Assembly (NCBI RefSeq): GCF_000513895.2
Contig: NZ_CP165782.1
Span: forward strand, 2,962,501-3,026,500
Source of the DNA: Ensifer sp. WSM1721
GTDB lineage: Bacteria > Pseudomonadota > Alphaproteobacteria > Rhizobiales > Rhizobiaceae
DNA length: 64,000 nucleotides
Reading direction: 5' to 3'
In this document: piece after piece, positions 38,475-47,268 of the stretch
Layout: each line of letters opens with the position of its first letter
How positions within the stretch are numbered: position 1 is the first letter of the stretch
Position numbers and translations under genes: made by a program
Notes under the pieces: model-generated
Seen by the model: only the letters and a program-made list of their open reading frames with translations
Database searches by the model: none
Told to the model about the DNA's origin: nothing

Positions 38475-39380
38475 TCAGAGCGGGACTCGGGCGGAAAACG
38501 GCATCCGTTCTTCCTCGTCCCGACCTATGCGCTCCGCATGGGTGAAGATTTCGAACTCGTCTCCGCGCACCAGCGCGACGAGGGTCATGCCCGCCTCTTC
38601 CGCCGTTCGGATGGCGAGCGCCGTCGGCGCAGAAATTGCAATGATTACCGGGCTGCCGGCGATTGCCGTCTTCTGCACCATCTCGACGGACACCCGCGAC
38701 GTGACGACGACCGCGCCTTGCGTGGCCTTGAAACCGGCGCGCGCGGCGGCGCCCGTCAGCTTGTCGAGCGCATTGTGGCGCCCGACATCCTCGCGAACCG
38801 CGATTAGACCGCAATCTGGCACATAGAAGGCCGCGCCGTGCACCGCGCGCGTTTCCATGTGCAGCGGCTGCTGACCGTCGAGAAGCCCGACGGCGTCCAC
38901 CACATCCTGCTCGGAAAGCCGGAGCGGCGAGCCGGAGACGTCCGGCGTCTGGCGAACTGCCTGCTCGATCGATTCGATGCCGCAAAGCCCGCAGCCGACC
39001 GGTCCCGCCATATGACGCCGACGCAGCCGCAACGCCTCGTTCTGCTCGTTGACGAGCGTGATCTGCAGGTCGATGCCCTTCTCCTCGGCAACGACATCGA
39101 CCGCCTCGATCTGTTCAGGGCCGCTGATGATGCCCTCGGTCAGGCTGAAGCCTACGGCGAAATCCTCGAGATCGGCAGGAGTCGCCATCATCACCGCATG
39201 GGTGGAGCCGCCATAGGTGAGCGCAATCGGCATTTCCTCCGGCACGACGCGCGATTGCGTGACCATCGCGCCCGCCCGGCGCGCCGCTTCGGGAACGTTC
39301 ACCGTCGTCCGGAAACGGCTCATGTCGGCCGCCCGGACTTTGACGACGACCGGAGAGGAGGAAACTCGCTTGCCCGCCAT
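38475..39380 (-). CDS. fdhD: Formate dehydrogenase accessory sulfurtransferase FdhD
   Basis: A 301-residue maturation factor that moves sulfur from a cysteine desulfurase to the molybdenum cofactor before its insertion into formate dehydrogenase. The catalytic Cys pair lies in GCGLCGIES, preceded by MAGPV. The NALDKLTGAAAR and VVVTSRVSVEMVQKTAIAG blocks are characteristic. The ATG at 39380 lies 8 bp after the fdsA stop, with AGGAGG overlapping that stop region. The gene is also called fdsC in fdsGBACD operons. Confidence 0.94.
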   Translation of the reverse strand: MAGKRVSSSPVVVKVRAADMSRFRTTVNVPEAARRAGAMVTQSRVVPEEMPIALTYGGSTHAVMMATPADLEDFAVGFSLTEGIISGPEQIEAVDVVAEEKGIDLQITLVNEQNEALRLRRRHMAGPVGCGLCGIESIEQAVRQTPDVSGSPLRLSEQDVVDAVGLLDGQQPLHMETRAVHGAAFYVPDCGLIAVREDVGRHNALDKLTGAAARAGFKATQGAVVVTSRVSVEMVQKTAIAGSPVIIAISAPTALAIRTAEEAGMTLVALVRGDEFEIFTHAERIGRDEEERMPFSARVPL

Positions 39381-39388
39381 CCCGCCTC

Positions 39389-42268
39389 CTATTCCGCCGC
39401 CTCCAGCTTGCCGGCGATGCGCCGCGACTGCCGCGCCTGCTCGTCATAATCACGCTGCCAGTCGGACGGGCCGTTCGAAGGCGACACCTGCACCGCCGTC
39501 ACCTTGTATTCCGGGCAGTTCGTCGCCCAGTCGGAGAAGTCAGTGGTAATGACATTCGCCTGCGTCGAGGGGTGATGGAAGGTGGTGTAGACGACGCCCG
39601 GCGCGACGCGATCGGTGATCAGCGCTCTGAGCGTCGTCTCGCCCGAGCGGCTGGCGAGCCTGACCCAGTCGCCGTCCCGGATACCGCGCTGCTCGGCATC
39701 GTGCGGATGGATTTCCAGCCGGTCCTCCGCATGCCAGACGACGTTCTCCGTGCGCCGCGTCTGGGCGCCGACATTGTACTGGCTGAGAATGCGGCCGGTC
39801 GTCAACAGCAGCGGGAAGCGCGGTCCTGACTTCTCGTCGGTCGCCACATACTCGGTGCGGATGAACTTGCCCTTGCCGCGTACGAAGCCGTCGACATGCA
39901 TGATCGGTGAACCGAGCGGCGCCTTCTCGTTGCAGGGCCACTGCACCGAGCCCATCTGGTCCAGATAGTCGTAGGAGACCATGGCAAAGGTCGGTGTCGT
40001 CGCCGCGATCTCCTCCATGATCTCGGACGGATGGCGATAGTTCCAGTCGAGCCCCATGGCCTGAGCGAGCTTCTGCGTCACCTCCCAGTCGCCATAGCCG
40101 TTCTTCGGCCGCATCACTTTGCGCACGCGGTTGATGCGCCGCTCCGCATTGGTGAAGGTGCCGTCCTTTTCGAGGAAGGTCGAACCCGGCAGGAAGACAT
40201 GGGCGTAATTGGCCGTCTCGTTGAGGAAGAGGTCGTGCACCACGACGCATTCCATCGCCGCAAGGCCCGCGGCCACGTGCTTCGTGTCCGGATCCGATTG
40301 CAGGATGTCCTCGCCCTGAATGTAGAGGCCCTTGAAGGTGCCGTCGACGGCGGCATCGAGCATGTTCGGGATGCGCAGGCCCGGTTCGTTGTTGAGCGCG
40401 ACGCCCCAGAGCTTCTCGAAGGTCTCGCGCGTCGCGTCGTCGGAGATGTGCCGGTAGCCCGGCAGCTCGTGCGGGAAGGAGCCCATGTCGCAAGAGCCCT
40501 GCACGTTGTTCTGACCGCGCAGCGGATTGACCCCGACGCCAGGCCGGCCGATGTTCCCGGTGACCATGGCGAGGTTGGCGATGGCCATCACGGTGGTCGA
40601 GCCCTGGCTGTGCTCGGTGACGCCGAGGCCGTAATAGATCGCGCCATTGCCGTCGGTGGCGTAAAGCCGAGCAGCCCCGCGCACCAGTTCGGCCGGGACG
40701 CCGGTATAGACCTCGGTCGCTTCCGGGCTGTGATAGGGCTCGGCAACGAAGGCGGCCCAGTCCTCGTATTCCGACCAGTCGCAGCGCTCGCGGATGAAGG
40801 CTTCGTTGGCGAGGCCTTCGGTGACGATGACATGCGCCATCGCCGTCAGGATCGCGACGTTGGTGCCGGGCTTCAGCGGCAGATGGTAAGAGGCCTCGAC
40901 ATGGGCCGAGCGGACAAGGTCGATCCGCCGCGGGTCGATGACGATGAGTTTCGCGCCCTCGCGCAGCCGCTTCTTCAGCCGCGAGGCGAAGACCGGATGG
41001 CCGTCGGTCGGATTGGCGCCGATGATGATCGCGACATCCGTATGCTCGACACTGTCGAAATTCTGCGTGCCGGCCGAGGTGCCGAAGGTCTGGTTGAGGC
41101 CGTAACCGGTCGGCGAATGGCAGACGCGGGCGCAGGTATCGACATTGTTGTTGCCGAAGCCGGCGCGCACCAGCTTCTGAACCAGATAGGTCTCCTCATT
41201 GGTGCAGCGCGACGAGGTAATGCCGCCGACGGAATCGCGGCCGTATTGATATTGGATGCGGCGGAACTCGGAGGCCACATGCGCGAAGGCCTCTTCCCAG
41301 GTGACTTCGCGCCAGGGATCGGTAATCTTTTCGCGGATCATCGGATTGAGAATGCGATCCTTGTGGTTCGAATAGCCATAGGCGAAACGGCCCTTGACGC
41401 AGGAATGGCCGCGGTTCGCCTGGCCGTCCTTCCACGGCACCATGCGCACCAGTTCTTCGCCGCGCATCTCGGCCTTAAAGGAGCAGCCGACGCCGCAATA
41501 GGCGCAGGTGGTGACGACCGAGTGTTCCGGCTGGCCGATTTCGATCACCGATTTTTCCGTCAGCGTCGCCGTCGGGCAGGCCTGTACGCAGGCCCCGCAT
41601 GAGACGCATTCGGAGGAGACGAAGTCCTCGTTCATGCCGGCGGAGACGCGCGAATCGAAGCCGCGGCCGCTGATCGTCAGCGCGAAGGTGCCCTGCACCT
41701 CCTCGCAGGCGCGCACGCAGCGCGAGCAGACGATGCATTTCGCCGGATCGAAGGTGAAATAGGGATTGGACTCGTCCTTCGGCGCCCATTGGCGATTGAT
41801 CTCGCCATTGTTGCGCGCTTTCACGTGGTTGGCACCGTCATAGCCGTAGCGAACGTCGCGCAGGCCGACGGCACCGGCCATGTCCTGCAGCTCGCAATCG
41901 CCATTGGCCGCGCAGGTCAGGCAGTCGAGAGGATGGTCGGAGATATAGAGCTCCATGACGCCGCGGCGGACATCTTTCAGCCGCTGCGTCTGCGTGGAGA
42001 CGGCGATGCCCGGCGCGACCGGTGTCGTGCAGGAGGCCGGCATTCCGGCGCGGCCGTCGATCTCAACGAGACAGAGGCGGCAGGAGCCGAAGGCCTCCAT
42101 CATGTCGGACGCACAGAGCTTCGGCACCTCAATGCCTGCTTCCATCGCCGCCCGCATGATCGACGTGCCCTCCGGCACGGTGATCTCACGCCCGTCGATC
42201 GTCAGCGTCACCAGCTTTTCGGACTTCGAAGCAGGAGTGCCGTAGTCGATTTCATGAATGAGAGACAT
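39389..42268 (-). CDS. fdsA: NAD-dependent formate dehydrogenase alpha subunit
   Basis: A 959-residue catalytic subunit that oxidises formate to CO2 in the cytoplasm. The N-terminal NuoG-like part binds a [2Fe-2S] cluster (CASDMMEAFGSCRLC and the Cys in MPASC), a His-Cys cluster (HPLDCLTCAANGDC) and ferredoxin clusters (CIVCSRCVRACEE, CVSCGACVQACP). The molybdopterin part begins with the [4Fe-4S] motif CAYCGVGC. The molybdenum ligand is a Cys in ARVCHSPTG (about residue 380), not selenocysteine, and is followed by the conserved His. AGGAGG precedes the ATG. It follows fdsB by 28 bp. Confidence 0.95.
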   Translation of the reverse strand: MSLIHEIDYGTPASKSEKLVTLTIDGREITVPEGTSIMRAAMEAGIEVPKLCASDMMEAFGSCRLCLVEIDGRAGMPASCTTPVAPGIAVSTQTQRLKDVRRGVMELYISDHPLDCLTCAANGDCELQDMAGAVGLRDVRYGYDGANHVKARNNGEINRQWAPKDESNPYFTFDPAKCIVCSRCVRACEEVQGTFALTISGRGFDSRVSAGMNEDFVSSECVSCGACVQACPTATLTEKSVIEIGQPEHSVVTTCAYCGVGCSFKAEMRGEELVRMVPWKDGQANRGHSCVKGRFAYGYSNHKDRILNPMIREKITDPWREVTWEEAFAHVASEFRRIQYQYGRDSVGGITSSRCTNEETYLVQKLVRAGFGNNNVDTCARVCHSPTGYGLNQTFGTSAGTQNFDSVEHTDVAIIIGANPTDGHPVFASRLKKRLREGAKLIVIDPRRIDLVRSAHVEASYHLPLKPGTNVAILTAMAHVIVTEGLANEAFIRERCDWSEYEDWAAFVAEPYHSPEATEVYTGVPAELVRGAARLYATDGNGAIYYGLGVTEHSQGSTTVMAIANLAMVTGNIGRPGVGVNPLRGQNNVQGSCDMGSFPHELPGYRHISDDATRETFEKLWGVALNNEPGLRIPNMLDAAVDGTFKGLYIQGEDILQSDPDTKHVAAGLAAMECVVVHDLFLNETANYAHVFLPGSTFLEKDGTFTNAERRINRVRKVMRPKNGYGDWEVTQKLAQAMGLDWNYRHPSEIMEEIAATTPTFAMVSYDYLDQMGSVQWPCNEKAPLGSPIMHVDGFVRGKGKFIRTEYVATDEKSGPRFPLLLTTGRILSQYNVGAQTRRTENVVWHAEDRLEIHPHDAEQRGIRDGDWVRLASRSGETTLRALITDRVAPGVVYTTFHHPSTQANVITTDFSDWATNCPEYKVTAVQVSPSNGPSDWQRDYDEQARQSRRIAGKLEAAE

Positions 42269-42296
42269 TAACGGGCCTCCTGAGAAATTGCGTTCG

Positions 42297-43853
42297 TCAT
42301 TCCGCAGCCTCCACCACCGGCGCCGGCGAAAAATCCTCCGGGAAATGCGTCATTGCGCTCATCACCGGATAGGGCGTGAAACCGCCGAGCGCGCAGAGCG
42401 AGCCGAACTTCATCGTGTTGCAGAGGTCGGCGAGCAGCTCGCGGTTCTTCTCCGGCTCGATGTCGGCCGCGATCTTGTCGGCCACCTCGACGCCGCGAAT
42501 CGAGCCGATGCGACAGGGGGTGCACTTGCCGCAGCTTTCGACCGCACAGAACTCCATGGCAAAGCGGGCCTGCTTCAGCATGTCGACGGTATCGTCGAAG
42601 ACGACGATGCCGGCGTGGCCGATAAGGCCGTCCTTCGCCGCGAAGGCCTCGTAGTCGAAGGCCGTGTCGAACAGTGCCCGCGGGAAATAGGCGCCGAGCG
42701 GTCCGCCCACCTGCACTGCCTTGACCGGCCTTCCGCTCGCCGTGCCGCCTGCGATCTCGTCGACGATCTCGCCGAGCGTCAGCCCGAAGCCGATCTCGAA
42801 AAGGCCGCCGTGCTTGACGTTGCCGGCGATCTGGATCGGGATCGTACCGCGCGACCGGCCCATGCCGAAGTCGCGGTAGTAGGCCGCGCCCTTGTCGAGG
42901 ATCACCGGCACCGAGGCGAGGGAGATGACATTGTTGATGACGGTCGGGCAGTCGAACAGGCCCTTATGTGCCGGCAGCGGCGGTTTGGCACGCACGAGCC
43001 CGCGCTTGCCTTCGAGGCTGTTCAAGAGCGAGGTCTCCTCGCCGCAGACATAGGCGCCGGCGCCGGTCCGGACTTCCATGTCGAAGGCGTGGGTGGAGCC
43101 GAGTACCGAAGCGCCCAGCACGCCAGCGGCGCGGGCGATCTCGATCGCCGCGCTCATCGCCGCGACCGCATGCGGATATTCGGAGCGGGTGTAGACGTAG
43201 CCCTTGGTGGCACCGGTCGCGATGCCGGCGATCGCCATGCCCTCTATCAGGACGAAAGGATCGCCTTCCATGATCATACGGTCGGCAAAGGTGCCACTGT
43301 CGCCCTCGTCGGCATTGCAGACGATGTATTTCTGCCTGCCTCTCGCTTCGAGAACGGTCTTCCATTTGATGCCCGTCGGGAAGCCCGCGCCTCCGCGGCC
43401 GCGAAGGCCGCTCTCGGTGACCTCGGCAACGATCGTCGCGGGCTGCATGGCGATCGCCTTCTCGAGACCGTGCAAGCCGCCGTGGGCGCGATAGTCTTCG
43501 AGCGAGAGAGGATCGATGACGCCACAGCGGGCGAAGGTCAGCCGCGTCTGCCGTTTGAGGAATGGAACCTCCTCCGTTTTCCCAAGACAGAGCGGATGCG
43601 CGCCACCCGTGAGGAAGCCGGCTTCGAGCAGCGAGGCGACGTCGCGCGCCTTCACCGGACCATAAGCGATGCGCCCTTTGGCGGTTTCGACCTCAACCAG
43701 CGGCTCCAGCCAGTGCATGCCGCGCGAACCGTTGCGGACGATCGTGGCGTCGAGGCCGCGCGTAGCGATCTCGTCGGCCATAGCCTTCGCCACCTTTTCG
43801 GCGCCAAGGGCAATCGCTGCGGCATCGCGCGGAACATAGATCTTCACGGTCAT
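42297..43853 (-). CDS. fdsB: Formate dehydrogenase beta subunit (NuoF-like, FMN and NAD binding)
   Basis: A 518-residue diaphorase subunit that passes electrons to NAD+. An N-terminal thioredoxin-like part (MTVKIYVPRDAAAIALGAEKV) is followed by the NuoF core: GLRGRGGAGFPTGIKW (nucleotide binding, about residues 145-160), NADEGDSGTFADR (FMN binding) and AYVCGEETSLLNSLEG. A C-terminal [4Fe-4S] motif is ESCGKCTPCRIG near residue 441. Its ATG overlaps the fdsG stop by 4 bp (ATGA), so translation is probably coupled. With FdsG it forms the module homologous to NuoEF of complex I. Confidence 0.95.
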   Translation of the reverse strand: MTVKIYVPRDAAAIALGAEKVAKAMADEIATRGLDATIVRNGSRGMHWLEPLVEVETAKGRIAYGPVKARDVASLLEAGFLTGGAHPLCLGKTEEVPFLKRQTRLTFARCGVIDPLSLEDYRAHGGLHGLEKAIAMQPATIVAEVTESGLRGRGGAGFPTGIKWKTVLEARGRQKYIVCNADEGDSGTFADRMIMEGDPFVLIEGMAIAGIATGATKGYVYTRSEYPHAVAAMSAAIEIARAAGVLGASVLGSTHAFDMEVRTGAGAYVCGEETSLLNSLEGKRGLVRAKPPLPAHKGLFDCPTVINNVISLASVPVILDKGAAYYRDFGMGRSRGTIPIQIAGNVKHGGLFEIGFGLTLGEIVDEIAGGTASGRPVKAVQVGGPLGAYFPRALFDTAFDYEAFAAKDGLIGHAGIVVFDDTVDMLKQARFAMEFCAVESCGKCTPCRIGSIRGVEVADKIAADIEPEKNRELLADLCNTMKFGSLCALGGFTPYPVMSAMTHFPEDFSPAPVVEAAE

Positions 43854-44329
43854 CGGCGTGCCTCCGTGACCAGCGCTTCGAGTTCCACCTCATCGAGCCG
43901 AGCATGCACCTCGCCGTCGAGCATCGCCGACGGCGAGCAGGAACAGAGCCCGAGACAGTAAACGGGTTCGAGCGTCACGGCGCCGTCCGGCGTCGTCTCG
44001 TGGAAATCGATACCGAGCAGGGCCTTGGCGCGTTCGGCAAGCCGGTCGCCGCCCATCGACTGACAGGCCTCGGCACGACAGAGCTTCAGCACATGCCGCC
44101 CCGCCGGGTGCTCGCGAAAATCATGATAGAAGGTGACGACGCCATAGACTTCGGCGCGCGACAGATTGAGCTCGCGGGCAATTACCGGCAGGCTCTCTTC
44201 TGGCACGTAGCCGAACTCGTCCTGGATCTCGTGCAGGATCGGAAGCAGCGGGCCTTCCAGGCTTTTAAGTTCGCCGACGATCGCCAGCGTCCGTTCGGTC
44301 ACGTCTGCACGCGGCAGATGGATATTCAC
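43850..44329 (-). CDS. fdsG: Formate dehydrogenase gamma subunit (NuoE-like [2Fe-2S])
   Basis: A 159-residue NuoE-like subunit. The thioredoxin-fold [2Fe-2S] cluster is bound by Cys in LCRAEACQS and CLGLCSCSPSAM. The N-terminal helical part (LLPILHEIQDEFGYVPEESLPVIARELNLS) is conserved with complex I 24-kDa proteins. The start is GTG at 44329 with GGAGG 10 bp upstream. It is the first structural gene of the operon. The 173-bp gap to the upstream LysR gene should hold the fds promoter. Confidence 0.93.
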   Translation of the reverse strand: MNIHLPRADVTERTLAIVGELKSLEGPLLPILHEIQDEFGYVPEESLPVIARELNLSRAEVYGVVTFYHDFREHPAGRHVLKLCRAEACQSMGGDRLAERAKALLGIDFHETTPDGAVTLEPVYCLGLCSCSPSAMLDGEVHARLDEVELEALVTEARR

Positions 44330-44434
44330 TGAGGGAGCCCTCCCGGCTCGCGGCGCGGTGCTGTCAGATCTTTCGACAGTCGCCGCGCCGATTCAATCAC
44401 TTGGCAAAGATCGGAGCCTCTTCGACCTTTGCCT

Positions 44435-44456
44435 ATAAGACAAGCTTCGCGCTTAT
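44435..44456. promoter_or_regulatory. Dyad in the fds promoter region, candidate LysR site
   Basis: ATAAG (44435-44439), 12 bases, CTTAT (44452-44456) form an interrupted dyad 106 bp upstream of fdsG. It contains an inner AAGCTT. It is the only clear dyad inside the 173-bp gap and fits the T-N11-A spacing type of LysR operators. Binding by the neighbouring LysR protein is inference. Confidence 0.4.
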
Positions 44457-44502
44457 GTTCCGAAGGGTCAATAATGCTGTTCCGTCGATCGATAGAAAAA
44501 AT

Positions 44503-45399
44503 CTATTGAATGCTGTTGCGCTCACCTAGAATGCGTGCTTCGTGCAGCAAAGCCGAGACCAGCGGCGTAAACGGCTCACGATAGGTCGTCACCAGGCCAA
44601 CCGTGTGGCGCACGTCCGGTTCGACGATCGGAATCAACCGGATATCCTCAGGAAAACCGAAGGATTTCGCGACGTTATAGGGCATAATGCTCGCCCAGCG
44701 GCCGGTGCGGACATGAGAGAAGAGCACGATCATCGAGTTCGATTCGAGTGTTGGACTCGCGACCGCGCCGGCCTCGGCAAAGTGCTGATTGATGATCCGC
44801 CGGTTCTGCATATCCGCAGTCAATAGACAAAGCCGAATGTCGCTCACCTCCTTCCAGGTCACGCATTCGCGATCCGATAGGGGGGTGCCGGCGGCGGTAA
44901 CCAGATGATATTGCTCGACCTGCAGCGGCACGCTGGTGACGCGGCCGAGCGGTTCGTTTTCGAGATAGGTCAAACCGGCGTCGATCTCGAGGTTTTCGAG
45001 CAGCGCCAGGATCTGCAGCGACGTCGTCGAAAGCACCGAGAAGGTGACGTCCGGATGCTTCTCCTGGAACGGCGCAGTGATCATCGGCACCATGGCAAGC
45101 GTCGTCGGGATCGCAGCAAGCCGGATATGACCCGAAAGACCTTTTCGCGCCGCCCGCATTTCCTCGCGCATGGTGCGCGTGTCGCCGACGATCCGCCGCG
45201 CCCATTCGAGCACCCGCTGGCCCTCAGGCGTCAGCCCCTGAAAGCGCGAGCCGCGATTGACGAGCATGACGCCGAGCTGATCCTCGAGCTGGCGGATCGC
45301 GGCCGAAAGCGTCGGCTGCGTCACCCCGCACTCCTCCGCCGCCCGGCCGAAATGCCGTTCGCGGGCGAGCGCGAGAAAGAATTCCAGCTTGTCAATCAT
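44503..45399 (-). CDS. LysR-family regulator upstream of the formate dehydrogenase operon
   Basis: A 298-residue LysR-type protein. The winged helix-turn-helix is at residues 1-60 (MIDKLEFFLALARERHFGRAA, then VTQPTLSAAIRQLEDQLGVMLVNR), followed by a linker helix and a periplasmic-binding-protein-like effector domain (LSGHIRLAAIPTTLAMVP onward). It lies on the same strand just upstream of fdsG, as fdsR does in some fds clusters, and is therefore the likely activator of formate dehydrogenase. It starts 9 bp after the SDR stop, so it may be co-transcribed with the SDR. The effector is unknown; formate is the obvious candidate. Confidence 0.92.
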   Translation of the reverse strand: MIDKLEFFLALARERHFGRAAEECGVTQPTLSAAIRQLEDQLGVMLVNRGSRFQGLTPEGQRVLEWARRIVGDTRTMREEMRAARKGLSGHIRLAAIPTTLAMVPMITAPFQEKHPDVTFSVLSTTSLQILALLENLEIDAGLTYLENEPLGRVTSVPLQVEQYHLVTAAGTPLSDRECVTWKEVSDIRLCLLTADMQNRRIINQHFAEAGAVASPTLESNSMIVLFSHVRTGRWASIMPYNVAKSFGFPEDIRLIPIVEPDVRHTVGLVTTYREPFTPLVSALLHEARILGERNSIQ

Positions 45400-45408
45400 G
45401 CCCGGGTC

Positions 45409-46179
45409 TCAAGCGATGAGCTGCCCACCATTCACCTCCAGCACCTGCCCGGTGATGTAGCCCGAAAGCGCGTGCGAAGCGAGGAAGAGATAGGCTGGCG
45501 CACAATCCTCGGCGGTGCCGAGCCGGCCGAGCGGGATCGTCTTGCGCGTCGCCTCCAATTTCTCCGGCGACGAGTAGCGCGCGTGGAAGTCGGTGGCGAT
45601 CGTGCCGGGCGAGACGCAGTTGACGCGGATGCCTGCCGGCGCCAGCTCGCGCGCCAGCGCCTTCGAATAGGTGGCGACGAAGGCCTTGGTGGCGGAATAG
45701 ATGGACGAGCCGGCGCTGCCGCCGGTGCGCGCCGAGATCGAGACGGTGTTGACGATCGCCGGATGGGTACCTTTGCCGAGGAGCGGCAGCATCGCTCGCG
45801 TCATCTCGACGACCGACGTCTGATTGAGCGCAACGACGGTTCGATATTCGTCGTCGCCGATATCTGCCGCGGAGAAGCGGCCGACCATCGTCCCGGCATT
45901 GTTGACGAGCACGTCGAGACTGTCGAAGCGGCTCCGCACCACATCGGCGAGGCTCTCCACGCCCCCTGCGGCAAGAAAATCAGCCGCTGCAAGGAACGCC
46001 CTGCCCTCGGCGACGGCGAGATCGAGAAATTCCGGACGATCGGCGGCGATCGTCCGCCCCATGTGCACCAACACGCGGGCGCCGCAGTCCAGAAATTGCC
46101 GCGCGACCTCAAGGCCGATGCCCCGGCCGCCGCCGGTGACCACCACATTCATGCCCTTGAACAAGGCCGGATGAAACAT
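45409..46179 (-). CDS. SDR-family oxidoreductase
   Basis: A 256-residue classical short-chain dehydrogenase. The NAD(P)-binding motif TGGGRGIG is at about residues 15-22, NNAG is near residue 92, catalytic Ser follows in SISART, and the YSATK motif holds Tyr and Lys. The C-terminal GYITGQVLEVNGGQ is FabG-like. The substrate cannot be inferred. AGGAGG lies upstream of the ATG. It is divergent from glpR and is the first gene of a minus-strand run into the LysR gene and fds genes. Confidence 0.92.
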   Translation of the reverse strand: MFHPALFKGMNVVVTGGGRGIGLEVARQFLDCGARVLVHMGRTIAADRPEFLDLAVAEGRAFLAAADFLAAGGVESLADVVRSRFDSLDVLVNNAGTMVGRFSAADIGDDEYRTVVALNQTSVVEMTRAMLPLLGKGTHPAIVNTVSISARTGGSAGSSIYSATKAFVATYSKALARELAPAGIRVNCVSPGTIATDFHARYSSPEKLEATRKTIPLGRLGTAEDCAPAYLFLASHALSGYITGQVLEVNGGQLIA

Positions 46180-46321
46180 GTGCTTGCTTTCCTCCTAAAG
46201 CGCGCCCTGTCGAATTGATAACCACGCTGGCGCATCCGCCGATCGATTGCAACGGCCGCTTCACGCTTGCGGGCCGAAAATCGAAACTCCGGTCAAATTG
46301 CCGATTCTGAAATTGCGCGCC

Positions 46322-46354
46322 TTTCGTTTTTGCATATTATGAAAGCAAACGAAA
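46322..46354. promoter_or_regulatory. glpR promoter with inverted TTTCGTTT/AAACGAAA repeat
   Basis: TTTCGTTT (46322-46329) and AAACGAAA (46347-46354) form a dyad just upstream of the glpR start. TTGCGC at 46313 and TATTAT at 46335 give a possible promoter with 16-bp spacing that the dyad overlaps. The TTCG half-sites also occur over the glpD promoter, so autoregulation by GlpR is inferred. Confidence 0.5.
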
Positions 46355-46370
46355 AACGAGGGAGCGGCGA

Positions 46371-47135
46371 ATGTATCTCACGGAGCGGCAGGCGGAAATC
46401 CTGGAACTGGCGAAAGCCGAGGGCCGCGTGCTCGTCGAGGAACTCGCCCAGCGCTTCTCCGTCACGCCTCAAACGATCCGCAAGGACCTGAACGATCTCT
46501 GCGACGGCCGGGTGCTCAATCGCGTCCACGGCGGCGCCATTTTCCCGAGCGGCAAGGAGAACGTCAAATACGAATCCCGCCGCCAGATCGCTGCGGCGGA
46601 GAAGCAGGCGATCGGCCGCGCCGCAGCCAGCCTCATCCCCGACAACGCCTCGCTCTTCATCAATATCGGCACCACCACCGAGGCGGTAGGAGAAGCGCTG
46701 CTCGACCACAAGGAACTGATGGTCATCACCAATAACATCAACGTTGCCAATCGCTTGCGGGTTTTCCCCTCGATCGAGGTGGTGATCGCGGGCGGCGTCG
46801 TGCGCGGTTCTGACGGAGGCATCGTCGGCGAGGCGGCGGTCGACTTCATCAAGCAGTTCAAGGTGGATTTCGCCGTCATCGGCGCCTCCGCGATCGACCA
46901 TGACGGCGCGCTACTCGATTTCGACTATCGCGAGGTGAAAGTCGCGCAGGCGATCATCGCCAATGCGCGCCACGTCATTCTCGTTTCCGATTCGACCAAA
47001 TTCGAACGCACCGCGCCGGTCCGCATCGGCCATATCTCCCAGGTGCAGACCTTCATCACCGACCGCTGCATCATTGAAAACGTGAAGAAAATCTGCGCCG
47101 ATCAGGGCGTCAAACTGATCGAGACGGAAGTCTAA
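46371..47135 (+). CDS. glpR: DeoR-family transcriptional regulator GlpR
   Basis: A 254-residue repressor. The DeoR helix-turn-helix is at residues 5-60 (RQAEILELAKAEGRVLVEELAQRFSVTPQTIRKDLNDLC), followed by the RVHGGA hinge and a sugar-phosphate-binding domain with INIGTTTEAVGEALL and the GGVVRGSDGGIVGEAAV loop. GlpR proteins respond to glycerol-3-phosphate. It lies directly upstream of glpD on the same strand. AGGGAGCGG precedes the ATG. TTCG repeats in its own and the glpD promoter are the likely operators. Confidence 0.93.
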   Translation: MYLTERQAEILELAKAEGRVLVEELAQRFSVTPQTIRKDLNDLCDGRVLNRVHGGAIFPSGKENVKYESRRQIAAAEKQAIGRAAASLIPDNASLFINIGTTTEAVGEALLDHKELMVITNNINVANRLRVFPSIEVVIAGGVVRGSDGGIVGEAAVDFIKQFKVDFAVIGASAIDHDGALLDFDYREVKVAQAIIANARHVILVSDSTKFERTAPVRIGHISQVQTFITDRCIIENVKKICADQGVKLIETEV

Positions 47136-47174
47136 TCGGACGTGGGTGTCCGATCGTCTGAGATTCGGGAAACA

Positions 47175-47221
47175 TTCGTTTGACATTCGAAATATTTTCG
47201 CTTTAACTGCCTTCACTTTCG
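47175..47221 (+). promoter_or_regulatory. glpD promoter with phased TTCG repeats (GlpR operator)
   Basis: TTGACA (47180-47185), 17 bp, TTAACT (47203-47208) is a good sigma-70 promoter. TTCG occurs at 47175, 47186 and 47197, exactly 11 bp apart, and again at 47218 (21 bp further). The repeats cover the -35 box and the spacer, so a protein bound there would block RNA polymerase. DeoR-family repressors bind such repeated half-sites. Confidence 0.65.
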
Positions 47222-47268
47222 CTACTGCGTGAAAATTGTGCATTGCGAAAAGTGGAGGGGAGCATACA

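Noticed and set aside
47236..47268. Longer glpD starting at TTG 47236
   Set aside because: GTG 47269 has GGAGGGGAG at ideal spacing and matches the usual GlpD N-terminus.
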